Under the pieces are notes generated by a model. The model was not told the origin of the DNA and made no database searches. It saw nothing but the letters and a program-made list of their open reading frames with translations. A stretch of 64,000 nt of DNA from Bacteroidetes bacterium MED-G17 (lineage in GTDB: Bacteria; Bacteroidota; Bacteroidia; NS11-12g; UBA9320), in the NCBI GenBank assembly GCA_002457675.1, contig NTKK01000003.1, forward strand, positions 124,001 through 188,000. Reading direction: 5' to 3'. The position numbers were made by a program, and so were the translations under genes. Shown here in pieces: positions 45,693 to 54,856 of the stretch. The number at the start of each line of letters is the position of its first letter. Position 1 is the first letter of the stretch.

Positions 45693-47159
45693 ATGAAAAT
45701 AAAATTATATATCATAACTATCGGCTTATTTTTTTCAGGTTGTAGCGATTTTCTTGAGATTGATCCGCCTTACACGCAAGATGCCGAAAACTTTTTTGAG
45801 CGTCAAGAAGACTATGAAAGAGCCCTTGTCGGTGCCTACGATTTACTTCAAGGTTCATTCTTGAATATATGGATTGGTGAAATTGCCTCAGACAATGCCA
45901 TTGCAGGAGGAGAAAGTGTTACAGATACTGAAGGTTTGCACGAGATTGAAAATATGAGCCACGATGCGGTAAATAACGAACTTAGGAGCATTTGGCGTTG
46001 GAATTACGCCGGTCTAACAAGAGCCAACTATATTTTGGAATTTAAAGATAAAATAGATTTTGAGGGCAAAGACCAAATAATTGCAGAATGTCAATTTCTA
46101 AGGGCTTATTATTATTTCCAACTTGTTAAATTTTTTGGGGATGTTCCACTAATATTGGATAAAAGACTAGGCGCTGAAGAAGCAAAAGAAATTGAAAGAA
46201 CTTCAAAATCTGAAGTCTATAGACAAATAGAAAGCGATTTGAAAGCCGCTGCCGCTGTCCTACCTGAAGTACAAGTGATAAAAGGAAAAGTAACAAAAGG
46301 TGCCGCCCGTAGTTTATTGGGTAAAGTTCAACTTTATCAAAATAAATTTGACCAAGCTGCAAGCACGCTAGACTCTGTTATTCAAAGCAGTATGTATAGC
46401 CTTATAAATGACTATTCACAGTTGTTTTCTGTGGCAAATGAGGGACATAGCGAAACTGTTTTTGATATAGAATATTCTGGTTTGGAAGGTGGGAGTTATG
46501 GATGCTTTATTTGTTTGGAGGGCAATGTAGCTCCTGGTTTTCAAGGGATAAGACAATATAATGGGCCTGTTTATGGTGATGGGAATAGTTACAATTTGCC
46601 AACGCAAGATTTGTACGACTTTTTTGATGCCAATGATCCACGAAAAGACGCAACCGTATTAAACCTTGATGAATTTATATCTAAACAAGCCAATCCAGAT
46701 CAAATAGAATATGCTAAAGGTGCTGGTGGGCATACTGGGTTTTACAACAACAAGTACATTAAAAAACAAGGGGAGATTGGTTTGCCTGATAACGATTTGA
46801 CAAGTCCTGTAAATTATAAAGTTATTCGATATGCGGATGTACTACTTATGGCAGCAGAAGCACACAACAGAAAATCAAGCCCCAACGACGCTAAAGCTCT
46901 TGAATATTTAAACTTGGTGCGCACAAGAGTAGGTATGCCTTCAATATCAAGCAATGGATCAAACCTCACTGAAGACATTTGGAATGAACGCAGATCAGAA
47001 TTGTCGGGCGAAGGTCTCCGGTTTTTTGACCTAGTTAGAACAGGAAAAGCATCAACTGAAATTGACAATTTTGTGCCAGGAAAACATGAATTATTCCCAA
47101 TTCCTCAAGTTGAAATTGATTTGGCAGGAGGAAATTGGTCTCAAAATCCAAATTATTAA
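45693..47159 (+). CDS. SusD-type substrate-binding outer membrane lipoprotein
   Basis: A 488-residue surface lipoprotein with lipobox FFSGCSDFLEIDPP. The RagB/SusD helical core has TPR-like repeats (RTSKSEVYRQIESDL, ALEYLNLVRTRVGM) and ends with IWNERRSELSGEGLRFFDLVRTGK and HELFPIPQVEID, the family's C-terminal hallmark. It acts as the lid of the adjacent SusC porter and binds the glycan. The start codon is one base after the susC stop. The PKD lipoprotein follows four bases after its stop. Confidence 0.96.
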   Translation: MKIKLYIITIGLFFSGCSDFLEIDPPYTQDAENFFERQEDYERALVGAYDLLQGSFLNIWIGEIASDNAIAGGESVTDTEGLHEIENMSHDAVNNELRSIWRWNYAGLTRANYILEFKDKIDFEGKDQIIAECQFLRAYYYFQLVKFFGDVPLILDKRLGAEEAKEIERTSKSEVYRQIESDLKAAAAVLPEVQVIKGKVTKGAARSLLGKVQLYQNKFDQAASTLDSVIQSSMYSLINDYSQLFSVANEGHSETVFDIEYSGLEGGSYGCFICLEGNVAPGFQGIRQYNGPVYGDGNSYNLPTQDLYDFFDANDPRKDATVLNLDEFISKQANPDQIEYAKGAGGHTGFYNNKYIKKQGEIGLPDNDLTSPVNYKVIRYADVLLMAAEAHNRKSSPNDAKALEYLNLVRTRVGMPSISSNGSNLTEDIWNERRSELSGEGLRFFDLVRTGKASTEIDNFVPGKHELFPIPQVEIDLAGGNWSQNPNY

Positions 47160-47163
47160 TACC

Positions 47164-48024
47164 ATGAAAAAAATTAATCAAAATCTAACAGTATGTATCT
47201 TGTTTCTTTCTTTCATTTCTTGTAATGATGAAAGACCAAATTTAGGGGAAGCGCCAACAACAAAAGACGCTGAGTTTACCTATAACTTTAATGACTCTAA
47301 CCAAAATATAGTTGAATTTCTAGCTGGTGATGCAAATTACCAGTATGTGTGGGATTTTGGGAATGGACGTAAATCTGCTGAGAAACAAACCACTTCATTC
47401 TATCCAAATAAAGGTGACTATGATGTCTCCCTTACAGTATTTGGCCCTGGTGGTAGTGCGAGCACAAAACAGACCATTCAAATAGTAAATGATGACCTAT
47501 CTCTACTAAGCGATTCTATTTATTATTATTTAACAGGAGGCAGTGAAAGGACATGGATGATTGATTCTACTCGAGATCAACATTTGGGTGTAGGGCCAAA
47601 CCCTCCTGACCCAACTTTAGGTTTTACTCCAAATTGGTGGGCAGCAGGTCCTGCAGATAAATCTGGTTGTAACTTATATGATGATCGATTTACATTCCGT
47701 TTTGAAGGATTTGAGTTTGATCAAATAACCAACGGATTCGCATACACTCACGGAGACTTTCATGAAACATTTCCGTCATCTGTTCAAGTGAAAGATGATT
47801 ATACCGTGCCATTTGAAAATCAAATGGGTGAAACTTGGACAATAGATAAAGAAAGTGATACAACCATAAGCATATCTGGTAAAGCATTTATTGGGTTTTA
47901 TACCGGGCAAGGTACAAATACGTATAAGGTACTCAAAATAAATAACAATGAGATGCATCTTAGATATCTACATGAAGGAAATGAAGAATTGTCATGGTAT
48001 CTTTGGTTGGTACCTGTTGAATAG
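47164..48024 (+). CDS. PKD-domain lipoprotein, probable surface glucan-binding protein
   Basis: A 286-residue lipoprotein (lipobox FLSFISCNDE; ATG at 47164). Residues about 30-115 form a PKD domain with YVWDFGNGRKSAEKQTTSFY. Residues about 128-286 form a second domain: RTWMIDSTRDQHLGVGPNP, an aromatic WW pair, a CNLYDDRFTFRFEGFEF strand, TISISGKAFIGFY and a terminal WYLWL. The same domain occurs twice in the secreted protein at 55728. Its operon position after SusC and SusD and before GH16 enzymes suggests a surface glucan-binding role. This is inferred; the domain is not one I can name. Confidence 0.8.
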   Translation: MKKINQNLTVCILFLSFISCNDERPNLGEAPTTKDAEFTYNFNDSNQNIVEFLAGDANYQYVWDFGNGRKSAEKQTTSFYPNKGDYDVSLTVFGPGGSASTKQTIQIVNDDLSLLSDSIYYYLTGGSERTWMIDSTRDQHLGVGPNPPDPTLGFTPNWWAAGPADKSGCNLYDDRFTFRFEGFEFDQITNGFAYTHGDFHETFPSSVQVKDDYTVPFENQMGETWTIDKESDTTISISGKAFIGFYTGQGTNTYKVLKINNNEMHLRYLHEGNEELSWYLWLVPVE

Positions 48025-48029
48025 ATTGA

Positions 48030-49130
48030 ATGATAAAAAAGCATAAATATATTCTCATATTGGGTATTTGTGTCCTTCTTTTTCAATGCAAAGAAGACAA
48101 CAATCCCAATGGTGATAGTATTATTTTACCTACCAATTTTGAAGTGCTTATCAATGTGCTGGATACCACAAATGGACAAATAGAACTCCGGTGCAATGCT
48201 GACCTAGCAAACTTCTATTCAGTTAGTGTGGAAAGCAGCAACTCAAATGAAAGTAAAAATTCCACAGCAGGGATTTTCGAGTTTGACGTAAACCCGGTGG
48301 GTAAATATCAGATAAAAGCAAGAGCACATTCAACTGAAAGCAATTTTATTCAAGAAAATTTGCAACTTGACTTTGATCAACTTAGGGAACATGAAGATTT
48401 TGATAAAGGTTATACGTCTCCTCAAGCTTATACTGGTTACAAGTTAATTTGGAATGATGAATTTGAAGGCATCATTGTAAATGAAGAAAATTGGAATTTT
48501 GAAAAGGGTTTTGCTCAAAACAACGAACTACAAAACTATGTAAAACAAAATGCTTCTGTAAACAATGGCTATTTAGATATTCTAGGCAATGGCAATGGTG
48601 GTACCTACACATCAGCTCGTTTAAACACAAACAATCATTTTTCTTTCCAGTTTGGGAGGATAGATGTACGCGCCAAAATTCCAATTTCAAAAGGTATGTG
48701 GCCGGCTATTTGGTTGTTGGGGGATAGCTATGAGCAAATTGGGTGGCCAAAATGCGGGGAAATTGATATAATGGAATATTGGGGAGATCCAAAGGCAACA
48801 GTTCATGGAACTATTCACTGGTTCAACGAAAATAATGGTAAAAGAGGAGATACAGGAGGATCAAAAACCTTAGATGATCAAGATGAGTTGTCTTCTGAAT
48901 TTCACGTATACTCAATAGTTTGGGATAAAAATAGAATAAAGTGGTATGTTGACAATAGACAATTCCTTGTCAAAGAAATATCTGCCGCTGATATGTCGGA
49001 ATTAAGAGAAAAGTTCTTAATTATCATAAATTTGGCAATCGGTGGGGATAACCCAGGAAATCCAGATAATACAACAATTTTTCCTAGCCATATGTATGTA
49101 GATTATGTAAGGGTATTCCAAAAAGAGTGA
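48030..49130 (+). CDS. GH16 beta-glucanase lipoprotein, loop-shortened
   Basis: A 366-residue probable laminarinase. Lipobox LLFQCKED; residues about 30-125 are an Ig-like beta-sandwich; from about residue 130 the GH16 jelly-roll follows with YKLIWNDEFEG. The catalytic core CGEIDIMEYWG has nucleophile Glu and acid Glu at the usual spacing. FGRIDVRAKIP and GMWPAIWLLG line the cleft. Relative to its paralogue next door it lacks the six or seven residues before NNELQ (the GLYGWG loop) and has GNGNGG where the family has charged residues. It may have a different substrate preference. Confidence 0.9.
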   Translation: MIKKHKYILILGICVLLFQCKEDNNPNGDSIILPTNFEVLINVLDTTNGQIELRCNADLANFYSVSVESSNSNESKNSTAGIFEFDVNPVGKYQIKARAHSTESNFIQENLQLDFDQLREHEDFDKGYTSPQAYTGYKLIWNDEFEGIIVNEENWNFEKGFAQNNELQNYVKQNASVNNGYLDILGNGNGGTYTSARLNTNNHFSFQFGRIDVRAKIPISKGMWPAIWLLGDSYEQIGWPKCGEIDIMEYWGDPKATVHGTIHWFNENNGKRGDTGGSKTLDDQDELSSEFHVYSIVWDKNRIKWYVDNRQFLVKEISAADMSELREKFLIIINLAIGGDNPGNPDNTTIFPSHMYVDYVRVFQKE

Positions 49131-49147
49131 ATCACGTTGATTGAATT

Positions 49148-50299
49148 ATGAATAAAATGAAAATATTTTTCTCAGGTTTATTTTTCTGTTTCTCTATTCT
49201 AATGCTAACTACAAGTAGTTGTAAGACTAGTGAAAGAGAAAGTTTCACTTTGCAAACACCCTCAGATTTACAAATCGATTTGTCTGTCTTAGATTCTTCA
49301 ATCGGTTCAGTAAGACTTCAGGCAGTGGCGAAAAACACCAACAACTACGCTGTAAATATCGAAGGTCCTAATGAATTTCAAACATATGAAATAAGGAAAG
49401 ATGGTGTCTTTAATTTCAATTTGAATTCGAGAGGAACATATACATTTACAATTCGGGCCTTGGCACTTGAAGACATTTATATCGAGGAAACAAGGGTTAT
49501 AAACTTTTTAGTGCCGGATCCACTCATCGAGTATGACAAAGGATATAAAAGTCCAAAATCTTATGATGGGTATCGCTTGGTTTGGGAAGATGATTTTAAC
49601 GGAGAGGTTTTGGATGGCTCATCTTGGACCTTTCAAAAAGGAACCGGGAGCGAATACGGTTTGTACGGTTGGGGAAATAATGAATTGCAGTATTACAGAA
49701 CTGAAAACACAAGATTAGAAAATGGGTACTTAAAAATTACTGCTAAAAAAGAAAATTTTCATGATCAATCATACACCTCTTCTCGGTTGTATACCATCGG
49801 TAAAAAAAGCTTTCAATATGGTAGGTTTGATATCCGCGCTAAGTTGCCAACAACTCAAGGAATGTGGCCAGCTTTATGGATGTTAGGTGAAAACATAGGT
49901 TCTATTGGATGGCCAAGATGTGGAGAAATTGATATTATGGAAGTAGTAGGAAAGCAACCTCGTCACCTATTGGGTACTTTACATTGGCATAATGAAGATC
50001 GAAACCAAAAAGTACAAGCAGGTGGAGAAATCTATTTGAACACAGAAAAAGCAGGATTTGACCAAGAGTTTCATGTTTTCTCTATTGAATGGGACAGCAA
50101 GGAAATCAGGTGGTACTTGGATAACCGACAGTACGCTAGCGTGAACATAAGCCAAGGGCATATGAGTGAATTTCACAAGCCTTTTCATTTCTTATTTAAT
50201 ATCGCTGTAGGAGGTAACTGGCCGGGAAGTCCGGATCAAAACACAATTTTCCCAAGCGAAATGGCTGTTGACTACATTCGTGTTTTTCAGCAACAATAG
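49148..50299 (+). CDS. GH16 beta-glucanase lipoprotein, laminarinase-like
   Basis: A 383-residue paralogue of the preceding gene, with the same layout: lipobox TTSSCKTS, an Ig-like N-terminal domain (about 35-125), then a GH16 domain from YRLVWEDDFNGEVL. The loop GLYGWGNNELQYY, RFDIRAKLPTTQGMWPALWMLG and the catalytic core CGEIDIMEVVG match endo-beta-1,3-glucanases. The reaction is endo-cleavage of laminarin-type glucan at the cell surface. It is likely the result of tandem duplication with later divergence. Eighteen bases separate it from the upstream gene. Confidence 0.92.
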   Translation: MNKMKIFFSGLFFCFSILMLTTSSCKTSERESFTLQTPSDLQIDLSVLDSSIGSVRLQAVAKNTNNYAVNIEGPNEFQTYEIRKDGVFNFNLNSRGTYTFTIRALALEDIYIEETRVINFLVPDPLIEYDKGYKSPKSYDGYRLVWEDDFNGEVLDGSSWTFQKGTGSEYGLYGWGNNELQYYRTENTRLENGYLKITAKKENFHDQSYTSSRLYTIGKKSFQYGRFDIRAKLPTTQGMWPALWMLGENIGSIGWPRCGEIDIMEVVGKQPRHLLGTLHWHNEDRNQKVQAGGEIYLNTEKAGFDQEFHVFSIEWDSKEIRWYLDNRQYASVNISQGHMSEFHKPFHFLFNIAVGGNWPGSPDQNTIFPSEMAVDYIRVFQQQ

Positions 50300-50351
50300 A
50301 GGAAATAGGTTTTTTAGATGCCTATACTTTTATTTATATTTTAAATGCATT

Positions 50352-51017
50352 ATGAAAAAATCTTTACAACTCATTTTTTTATCAATTATTTGTTTTTCGG
50401 CTAACTTTTCCTGGGGGCAAGGGGTCGAACTGCCAAGAAAAAGACAATTTAAACCACTTAATCAAAAACGACATGAACTACGTATTGGCGCAATAAAATC
50501 TCTTGCTATACCTAGTTATGATATTGAATATGAAAAAGATTTTAGTAACAATTCTTCATTTGGGGCAACACTTCTCATAAATGGGAATAGTGATTCAAGA
50601 GTTTTGAGGCTTAATCTAATGGCTACTCCTTACTTCAGATTTTATTTTAATAAACAAAAAGAGTACGGAATGCAGGGAATATTTGCACAAGGGTATGTTG
50701 GTTACTATAATGTAGATAGGGACAATGGGAGATTTGTTAACGATACCACTGGGAATTACCCTTGGTCTAACTTCATTTCAAATTGGGAGTCGATTCATAA
50801 CCTAGGCTATGGTTTTGGTTTTGGAAAGAAATGGACGCAAAGCTCTGGGTTTACACTTTCAATATTTACAGGATTTTCAAGAACTACAAGAGGTTTTGGC
50901 TCACCAGAATTTTGGAGAACTTGGGACGACGTAAATGGAAACCAGCGTCAGCCCAAGGAGTCTGACTATAGGCATGTTCTTTTTAACGCGGATATACACT
51001 TAGGATATAGATTTTAA
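50352..51017 (+). CDS. Predicted outer membrane beta-barrel protein
   Basis: A 221-residue exported protein from the ATG at 50352, with a signal peptide (FLSIICFSANFSWGQG). The mature part alternates hydrophobic and polar residues, as in beta-barrels: ELRIGAIKSLAIPSYDIEYEKD near the N-terminus, YFRFYFNKQKEYGMQGIFAQGYVGYY in the middle (read as YFRFYFNKQKEYGMQ and GIFAQGYVGYY), and a C-terminal FNADIHLGYRF ending in Phe, as barrels do. It resembles small outer membrane proteins of the DUF3575 type. It is the last gene of the susC row; role unknown. It ends 2 bases from the convergent GH3 gene. Confidence 0.7.
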   Translation: MKKSLQLIFLSIICFSANFSWGQGVELPRKRQFKPLNQKRHELRIGAIKSLAIPSYDIEYEKDFSNNSSFGATLLINGNSDSRVLRLNLMATPYFRFYFNKQKEYGMQGIFAQGYVGYYNVDRDNGRFVNDTTGNYPWSNFISNWESIHNLGYGFGFGKKWTQSSGFTLSIFTGFSRTTRGFGSPEFWRTWDDVNGNQRQPKESDYRHVLFNADIHLGYRF

Positions 51018-51019
51018 TA

Positions 51020-53224
51020 TTAGTAAACCACTATTTTTTTAGACCAATCTCCCACATGGACGATGAATTCTCCGGGCTCTACCTTTTTTTGTAAATCTGA
51101 ATGCACAAAAGCTAAGGAAGATATCGGTATGACGAACTGGTAAGTTTGTTTATCCCTTGCCCTTATTTCCTTTTTATTAAATGCCCTTAAACGCTTTACT
51201 GCTGGGGCTACTGATGCCACCAAGTCACTTATAAATATTAACTCTGTTTTCATTGCGTTTCGATCACTTGTGTTTGTAATGGTATAGCTTAAAATTAAAG
51301 TGTCCTTTTGGTTAAACGTGTCATTGTTTAGCGTAAATTCCTTGTAATCAAAACTACTATAGGATAGGCCGTGGCCAAACGCATACTGGGGCTTAAATGC
51401 ACCCATTCCAAAATCTATATTTAGCCTATCGGTATATTTATGGTCATAGGGCAACAAACTATTGGTATGCCTAGGATATGTGATCGGTAATATGCCACTT
51501 GGATTTATATCTCCAAGAAGAGTTTTGGCAATTGCGTTAGTTCCATTTTCAGAAATTAAATAGCTCATCAAAATTGCATCACAATAGGGTTCCATCTCAC
51601 GAATAATTAGGGGTCTATTTACACTCAATACAAGTATTATTGGCTTGTTGTATTTGGCTAGTTCTTTTACTTGTTTTACCCAAGAAGTTGGTACATCAAG
51701 GGAATGTATATCGCCAGGTTTTTCGGTGCTTGGTTTTTCTCCAAAAAATAAAACAATGGCATCAACATTTTGAGCATCACTTGATTCTTTAAGTTTGATT
51801 GACTTTGGACTTTTTTTGGATAAAGCATCCCAAAGTGTATTTTTAGATGTATCATCCCATTGGCTATCAACGCCTTGCCAAGTCCTTGACCAAGCACCAT
51901 TTACTAGTGTCAGTTTTTCTAAGGCGTTGCCGCTTACACCAATTCGTAAATCTTTTGATAGGGGCAAAACTTGGTTTTGATTTTTTAACAAGGTAACTGA
52001 TTCCTCAGCCACATTTTCTGCCACTTGCCGAAAACTGTCAGAAGATAATAGCGGGTAATCTTCTTTTTGGAACCACAAGGGATCGTCAAAAAGTCCCAAT
52101 TTTTTTTTCAAGTCTAAAATTCTGAATACCGCTTCATCAATTCTTTTCATAGGGACTTCGCCTTCTTCAACCAGCTCCAATAATAAATCTGAAAAATTAT
52201 AGTCATTAGGTACCATACTCATATCTATTCCTGCATTGATTGATATTTTCACTGCTTCTTTCAAGTCTTTGGCTATATGATGAAAGTCAACAAGCTTTAT
52301 TATGTCTTCCCAATCAGTAACAGCAACACCAGTAAAACCTAATTCTTTTCTTAACAAATCAGTCAATATACTTTTATCTGCATGAACAGGTATTCCGTTT
52401 AAATCTCCAGAATTTATCATCACACTTAGCGCTCCTTCTTCAATTGCTTTTTCAAAACTGGGAAGAAAAATTTCTCTCAATTGAATGGGGTGCACATACA
52501 CAGAAGTTCTATCTTTTCCAGTAAATGGAAAACTGTAAGCCAAAAAGTGTTTCATGCATCCAGAAACGTGAAAATTATCTACTTCTGTTCCTTCTCCTTG
52601 ATAACCTCTTATGGCTGAAGCACCCATTTGGGAAGCTAAAAAAGGATCTTCTCCATATGTTTCAAAAACTCTACTCCATAAGGGTTGTCTTGCAACATCT
52701 AAAACAGGTGAAAAGTTCCAAGGAATACCCATGGCCCGAGTTTCATAAGCTGTTATCTCGGCTACTTTTTGAATCAATTCAGGGTTAAATGTTGCGGCTT
52801 GAGCTAATGGTTGTGGGAAAAGCGTACCTTCCATTAAATAGTTGGCCCCGTGGATGGCATCTATGCCATAAAGTACCGGAATTTTGTGATTTGTTTTTCT
52901 AGACTCTTTATCTATTTCTGTTATAATCTCATGCCAAGTTGATATTGAATGCCCATGAGAATTACCTGCATTAAGTATTGAGCCAACGCCATATTCGCTA
53001 ATTGCTTTTTTTAGTTTGTCAGCATCTATCTGCAAAGGCTCATCTAAATTGTATAACGCGCCTTTACAAATTAAACCTATGTTCAGTTGGGTCATTTGAC
53101 CAATTTTTTCTTTGGTTGTCATCTGACGCAATAACCTCTTAATTGGATCACTCGACTTTTGAACATTTTGGCAAGCGGAAGAATAAAGTGCTGCCAAAAA
53201 AATACTAAGAAATATATTTTTCAT
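51020..53224 (-). CDS. GH3 beta-glucosidase lipoprotein
   Basis: A roughly 734-residue exo-acting glucosidase. From the ATG at 53224 a lipobox YSSACQN is visible. The first domain (TIM-like) includes LYGIDAIHGANYL, FSPVLDVARQPLWSRVFETYGED (split LDVARQPLWSR and FETYGEDP), GCMKHFLAYSFPFTGKDR and the nucleophile Asp in VAVTDWEDI. The second alpha/beta domain follows with LRIGVSGNAL and VDAIVLFFGEKPSTEKPGD, then a fibronectin type III-like end. Lipoprotein and operon context suggest it trims beta-glucan fragments to glucose in the periplasm or at the outer membrane. Start is one base after the symporter stop. Confidence 0.93.
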   Translation of the reverse strand: MKNIFLSIFLAALYSSACQNVQKSSDPIKRLLRQMTTKEKIGQMTQLNIGLICKGALYNLDEPLQIDADKLKKAISEYGVGSILNAGNSHGHSISTWHEIITEIDKESRKTNHKIPVLYGIDAIHGANYLMEGTLFPQPLAQAATFNPELIQKVAEITAYETRAMGIPWNFSPVLDVARQPLWSRVFETYGEDPFLASQMGASAIRGYQGEGTEVDNFHVSGCMKHFLAYSFPFTGKDRTSVYVHPIQLREIFLPSFEKAIEEGALSVMINSGDLNGIPVHADKSILTDLLRKELGFTGVAVTDWEDIIKLVDFHHIAKDLKEAVKISINAGIDMSMVPNDYNFSDLLLELVEEGEVPMKRIDEAVFRILDLKKKLGLFDDPLWFQKEDYPLLSSDSFRQVAENVAEESVTLLKNQNQVLPLSKDLRIGVSGNALEKLTLVNGAWSRTWQGVDSQWDDTSKNTLWDALSKKSPKSIKLKESSDAQNVDAIVLFFGEKPSTEKPGDIHSLDVPTSWVKQVKELAKYNKPIILVLSVNRPLIIREMEPYCDAILMSYLISENGTNAIAKTLLGDINPSGILPITYPRHTNSLLPYDHKYTDRLNIDFGMGAFKPQYAFGHGLSYSSFDYKEFTLNNDTFNQKDTLILSYTITNTSDRNAMKTELIFISDLVASVAPAVKRLRAFNKKEIRARDKQTYQFVIPISSLAFVHSDLQKKVEPGEFIVHVGDWSKKIVVY

Positions 53225-53225
53225 A

Positions 53226-54854
53226 TTATACAAAAACTATCCATAAAGAAATGACACCCAAGATAACCAATGCGGAAAGGATCAAGTTTGTAAAATTTTC
53301 TTTCCATATAAAATGTCCTTTCGAGTAGGTAATTTCAGAAAGTTCTTTACCAACAGCCTCTTTTTTAGTGGAAAATAAAAACAAGATGGCTACGCAAATC
53401 AAAAACAGCAAGAAGGCAAAATGTAAAAAATTAATTTGAGCAAAGTCGTACAAAAATCCCGATAGATTTTCTTTAATTAATTCCAAAATCAATCTTGCAG
53501 TCCCAACAAATGCCCCTGTCAAAAGGGCATATTTTGCGGCTTTACTAGTTATTTTTTTATTGAATATCCCAACTAGAAATACGGCAGCGATTGGTGGGGA
53601 TATATAAGCTTGAATACTTTGCAATTTTTGAAATAGACCTCCTTCAATAAGATTCATTAATGGAATCCATGCCAAACCTAACAACACCAAAAATGCGGTA
53701 GATTTTTGTCCAAACCTTACAAGTGCTTTATCATCTGTTTGAGGTCTCCACTTTTTATACAAATCCATAGTTATCAATGTAGAACAAGAGTTGAATACCG
53801 AAGACAATGAGCTCATTAATGCTGCCAGTAATCCTGCAATTACTAAACCCTTCAAGCCTGCGGGCAACAGCTGCATAGTTAAAATTGGTAATGCGGCGTC
53901 ATAATTAATCACGCCATTTTCCATCGGAAAATGAATTTTTGCGTCGGGCCCATTGGAAAGCACAAAAGCAATAACCCCTGGAATTACAAATAGAAACAAG
54001 GGCAATAACTTCAGAAATGCCCCAAAAATAGTCCCCTTTCTTCCCTCATCAATATTTTTTGCTGACAATACACGTTGCACAATAAATTGATCTGTACACC
54101 AATACCAAACCCCCAATATGGGTGCACCGAGCAAGACACCTGTCCAGGGAAAAGAAGTGTCGTCAGCGCTGCGCCATAAACTTAGGTAACTTGATTCTGT
54201 TTTAGAGACCAATTCTCCCCATCCGCCTAATTCACCAAGGCCATATAAAGTAATTGCAATCGACCCACCTAATAAGACCAACATTTGTAAGAAATCAGTA
54301 TAAACCACAACTTTTAATCCACCAAGTATTGTGTAAACACCGGTAATCAGAACAATTAATATCGCACCAGTCCAAAAATTTATTCCAAGAAGAGCAGTAA
54401 ACACAATGCCACCTGCGGCAATGGTTACAGAAATTTTTGTTATTACATAAGCGACAATTGAAACCCAAGTAAGGTAGGATCTTGCCCAAGAATTGTATCT
54501 TTTTTCTAAAAATTCTGGCATTGTATACACGCCACTCTTCATATAAAATGGCACGAAAACCCAACCCAATAGGAGTAAGATTAACGAAGCCAAAATTTCA
54601 AACTGAGCAGCAGGGAAATCGCCTTTTGCGCCTGCACCTGCTAAACCAATTAAGTGCTCAGAACCAATATTTGATGCAAATAGGGATGCGCCAATTGCCC
54701 ACCAAGCCAAATTTTTACCTCCTAAAAAGTAATCTTCTGATTGCCCGTTATTTGATTTATTCCTTCTAAAATAGAAGAATAGAGCAATGCTGAAAACAGC
54801 TAAAAAATATAAGCTGATAACACCTATGTCTAAAACTTGCAATTCACTATTCAT
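53226..54854 (-). CDS. Sodium/sugar symporter, SSS family
   Basis: A 542-residue inner membrane symporter with about 13-14 helices. LAWWAIGASLFASNIGSEHLIGLAGAG is the SGLT-type sodium and sugar site motif (read in two parts, LAWWAIGASLFASNIGSEH and LIGLAGAG); YWCTDQFIVQRVL and KGLVIAGLLAALMSSLSSVFNS (KGLVIAGLLAALMSSLSS) follow. It most resembles Bacteroidota glucose or galactose symporters. Encoded between the Nudix regulator (2 bases) and the GH3 enzyme (1 base), it should import the glucose released by GH3. ATG start. Confidence 0.93.
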   Translation of the reverse strand: MNSELQVLDIGVISLYFLAVFSIALFFYFRRNKSNNGQSEDYFLGGKNLAWWAIGASLFASNIGSEHLIGLAGAGAKGDFPAAQFEILASLILLLLGWVFVPFYMKSGVYTMPEFLEKRYNSWARSYLTWVSIVAYVITKISVTIAAGGIVFTALLGINFWTGAILIVLITGVYTILGGLKVVVYTDFLQMLVLLGGSIAITLYGLGELGGWGELVSKTESSYLSLWRSADDTSFPWTGVLLGAPILGVWYWCTDQFIVQRVLSAKNIDEGRKGTIFGAFLKLLPLFLFVIPGVIAFVLSNGPDAKIHFPMENGVINYDAALPILTMQLLPAGLKGLVIAGLLAALMSSLSSVFNSCSTLITMDLYKKWRPQTDDKALVRFGQKSTAFLVLLGLAWIPLMNLIEGGLFQKLQSIQAYISPPIAAVFLVGIFNKKITSKAAKYALLTGAFVGTARLILELIKENLSGFLYDFAQINFLHFAFLLFLICVAILFLFSTKKEAVGKELSEITYSKGHFIWKENFTNLILSALVILGVISLWIVFV

Positions 54855-54856
54855 AA

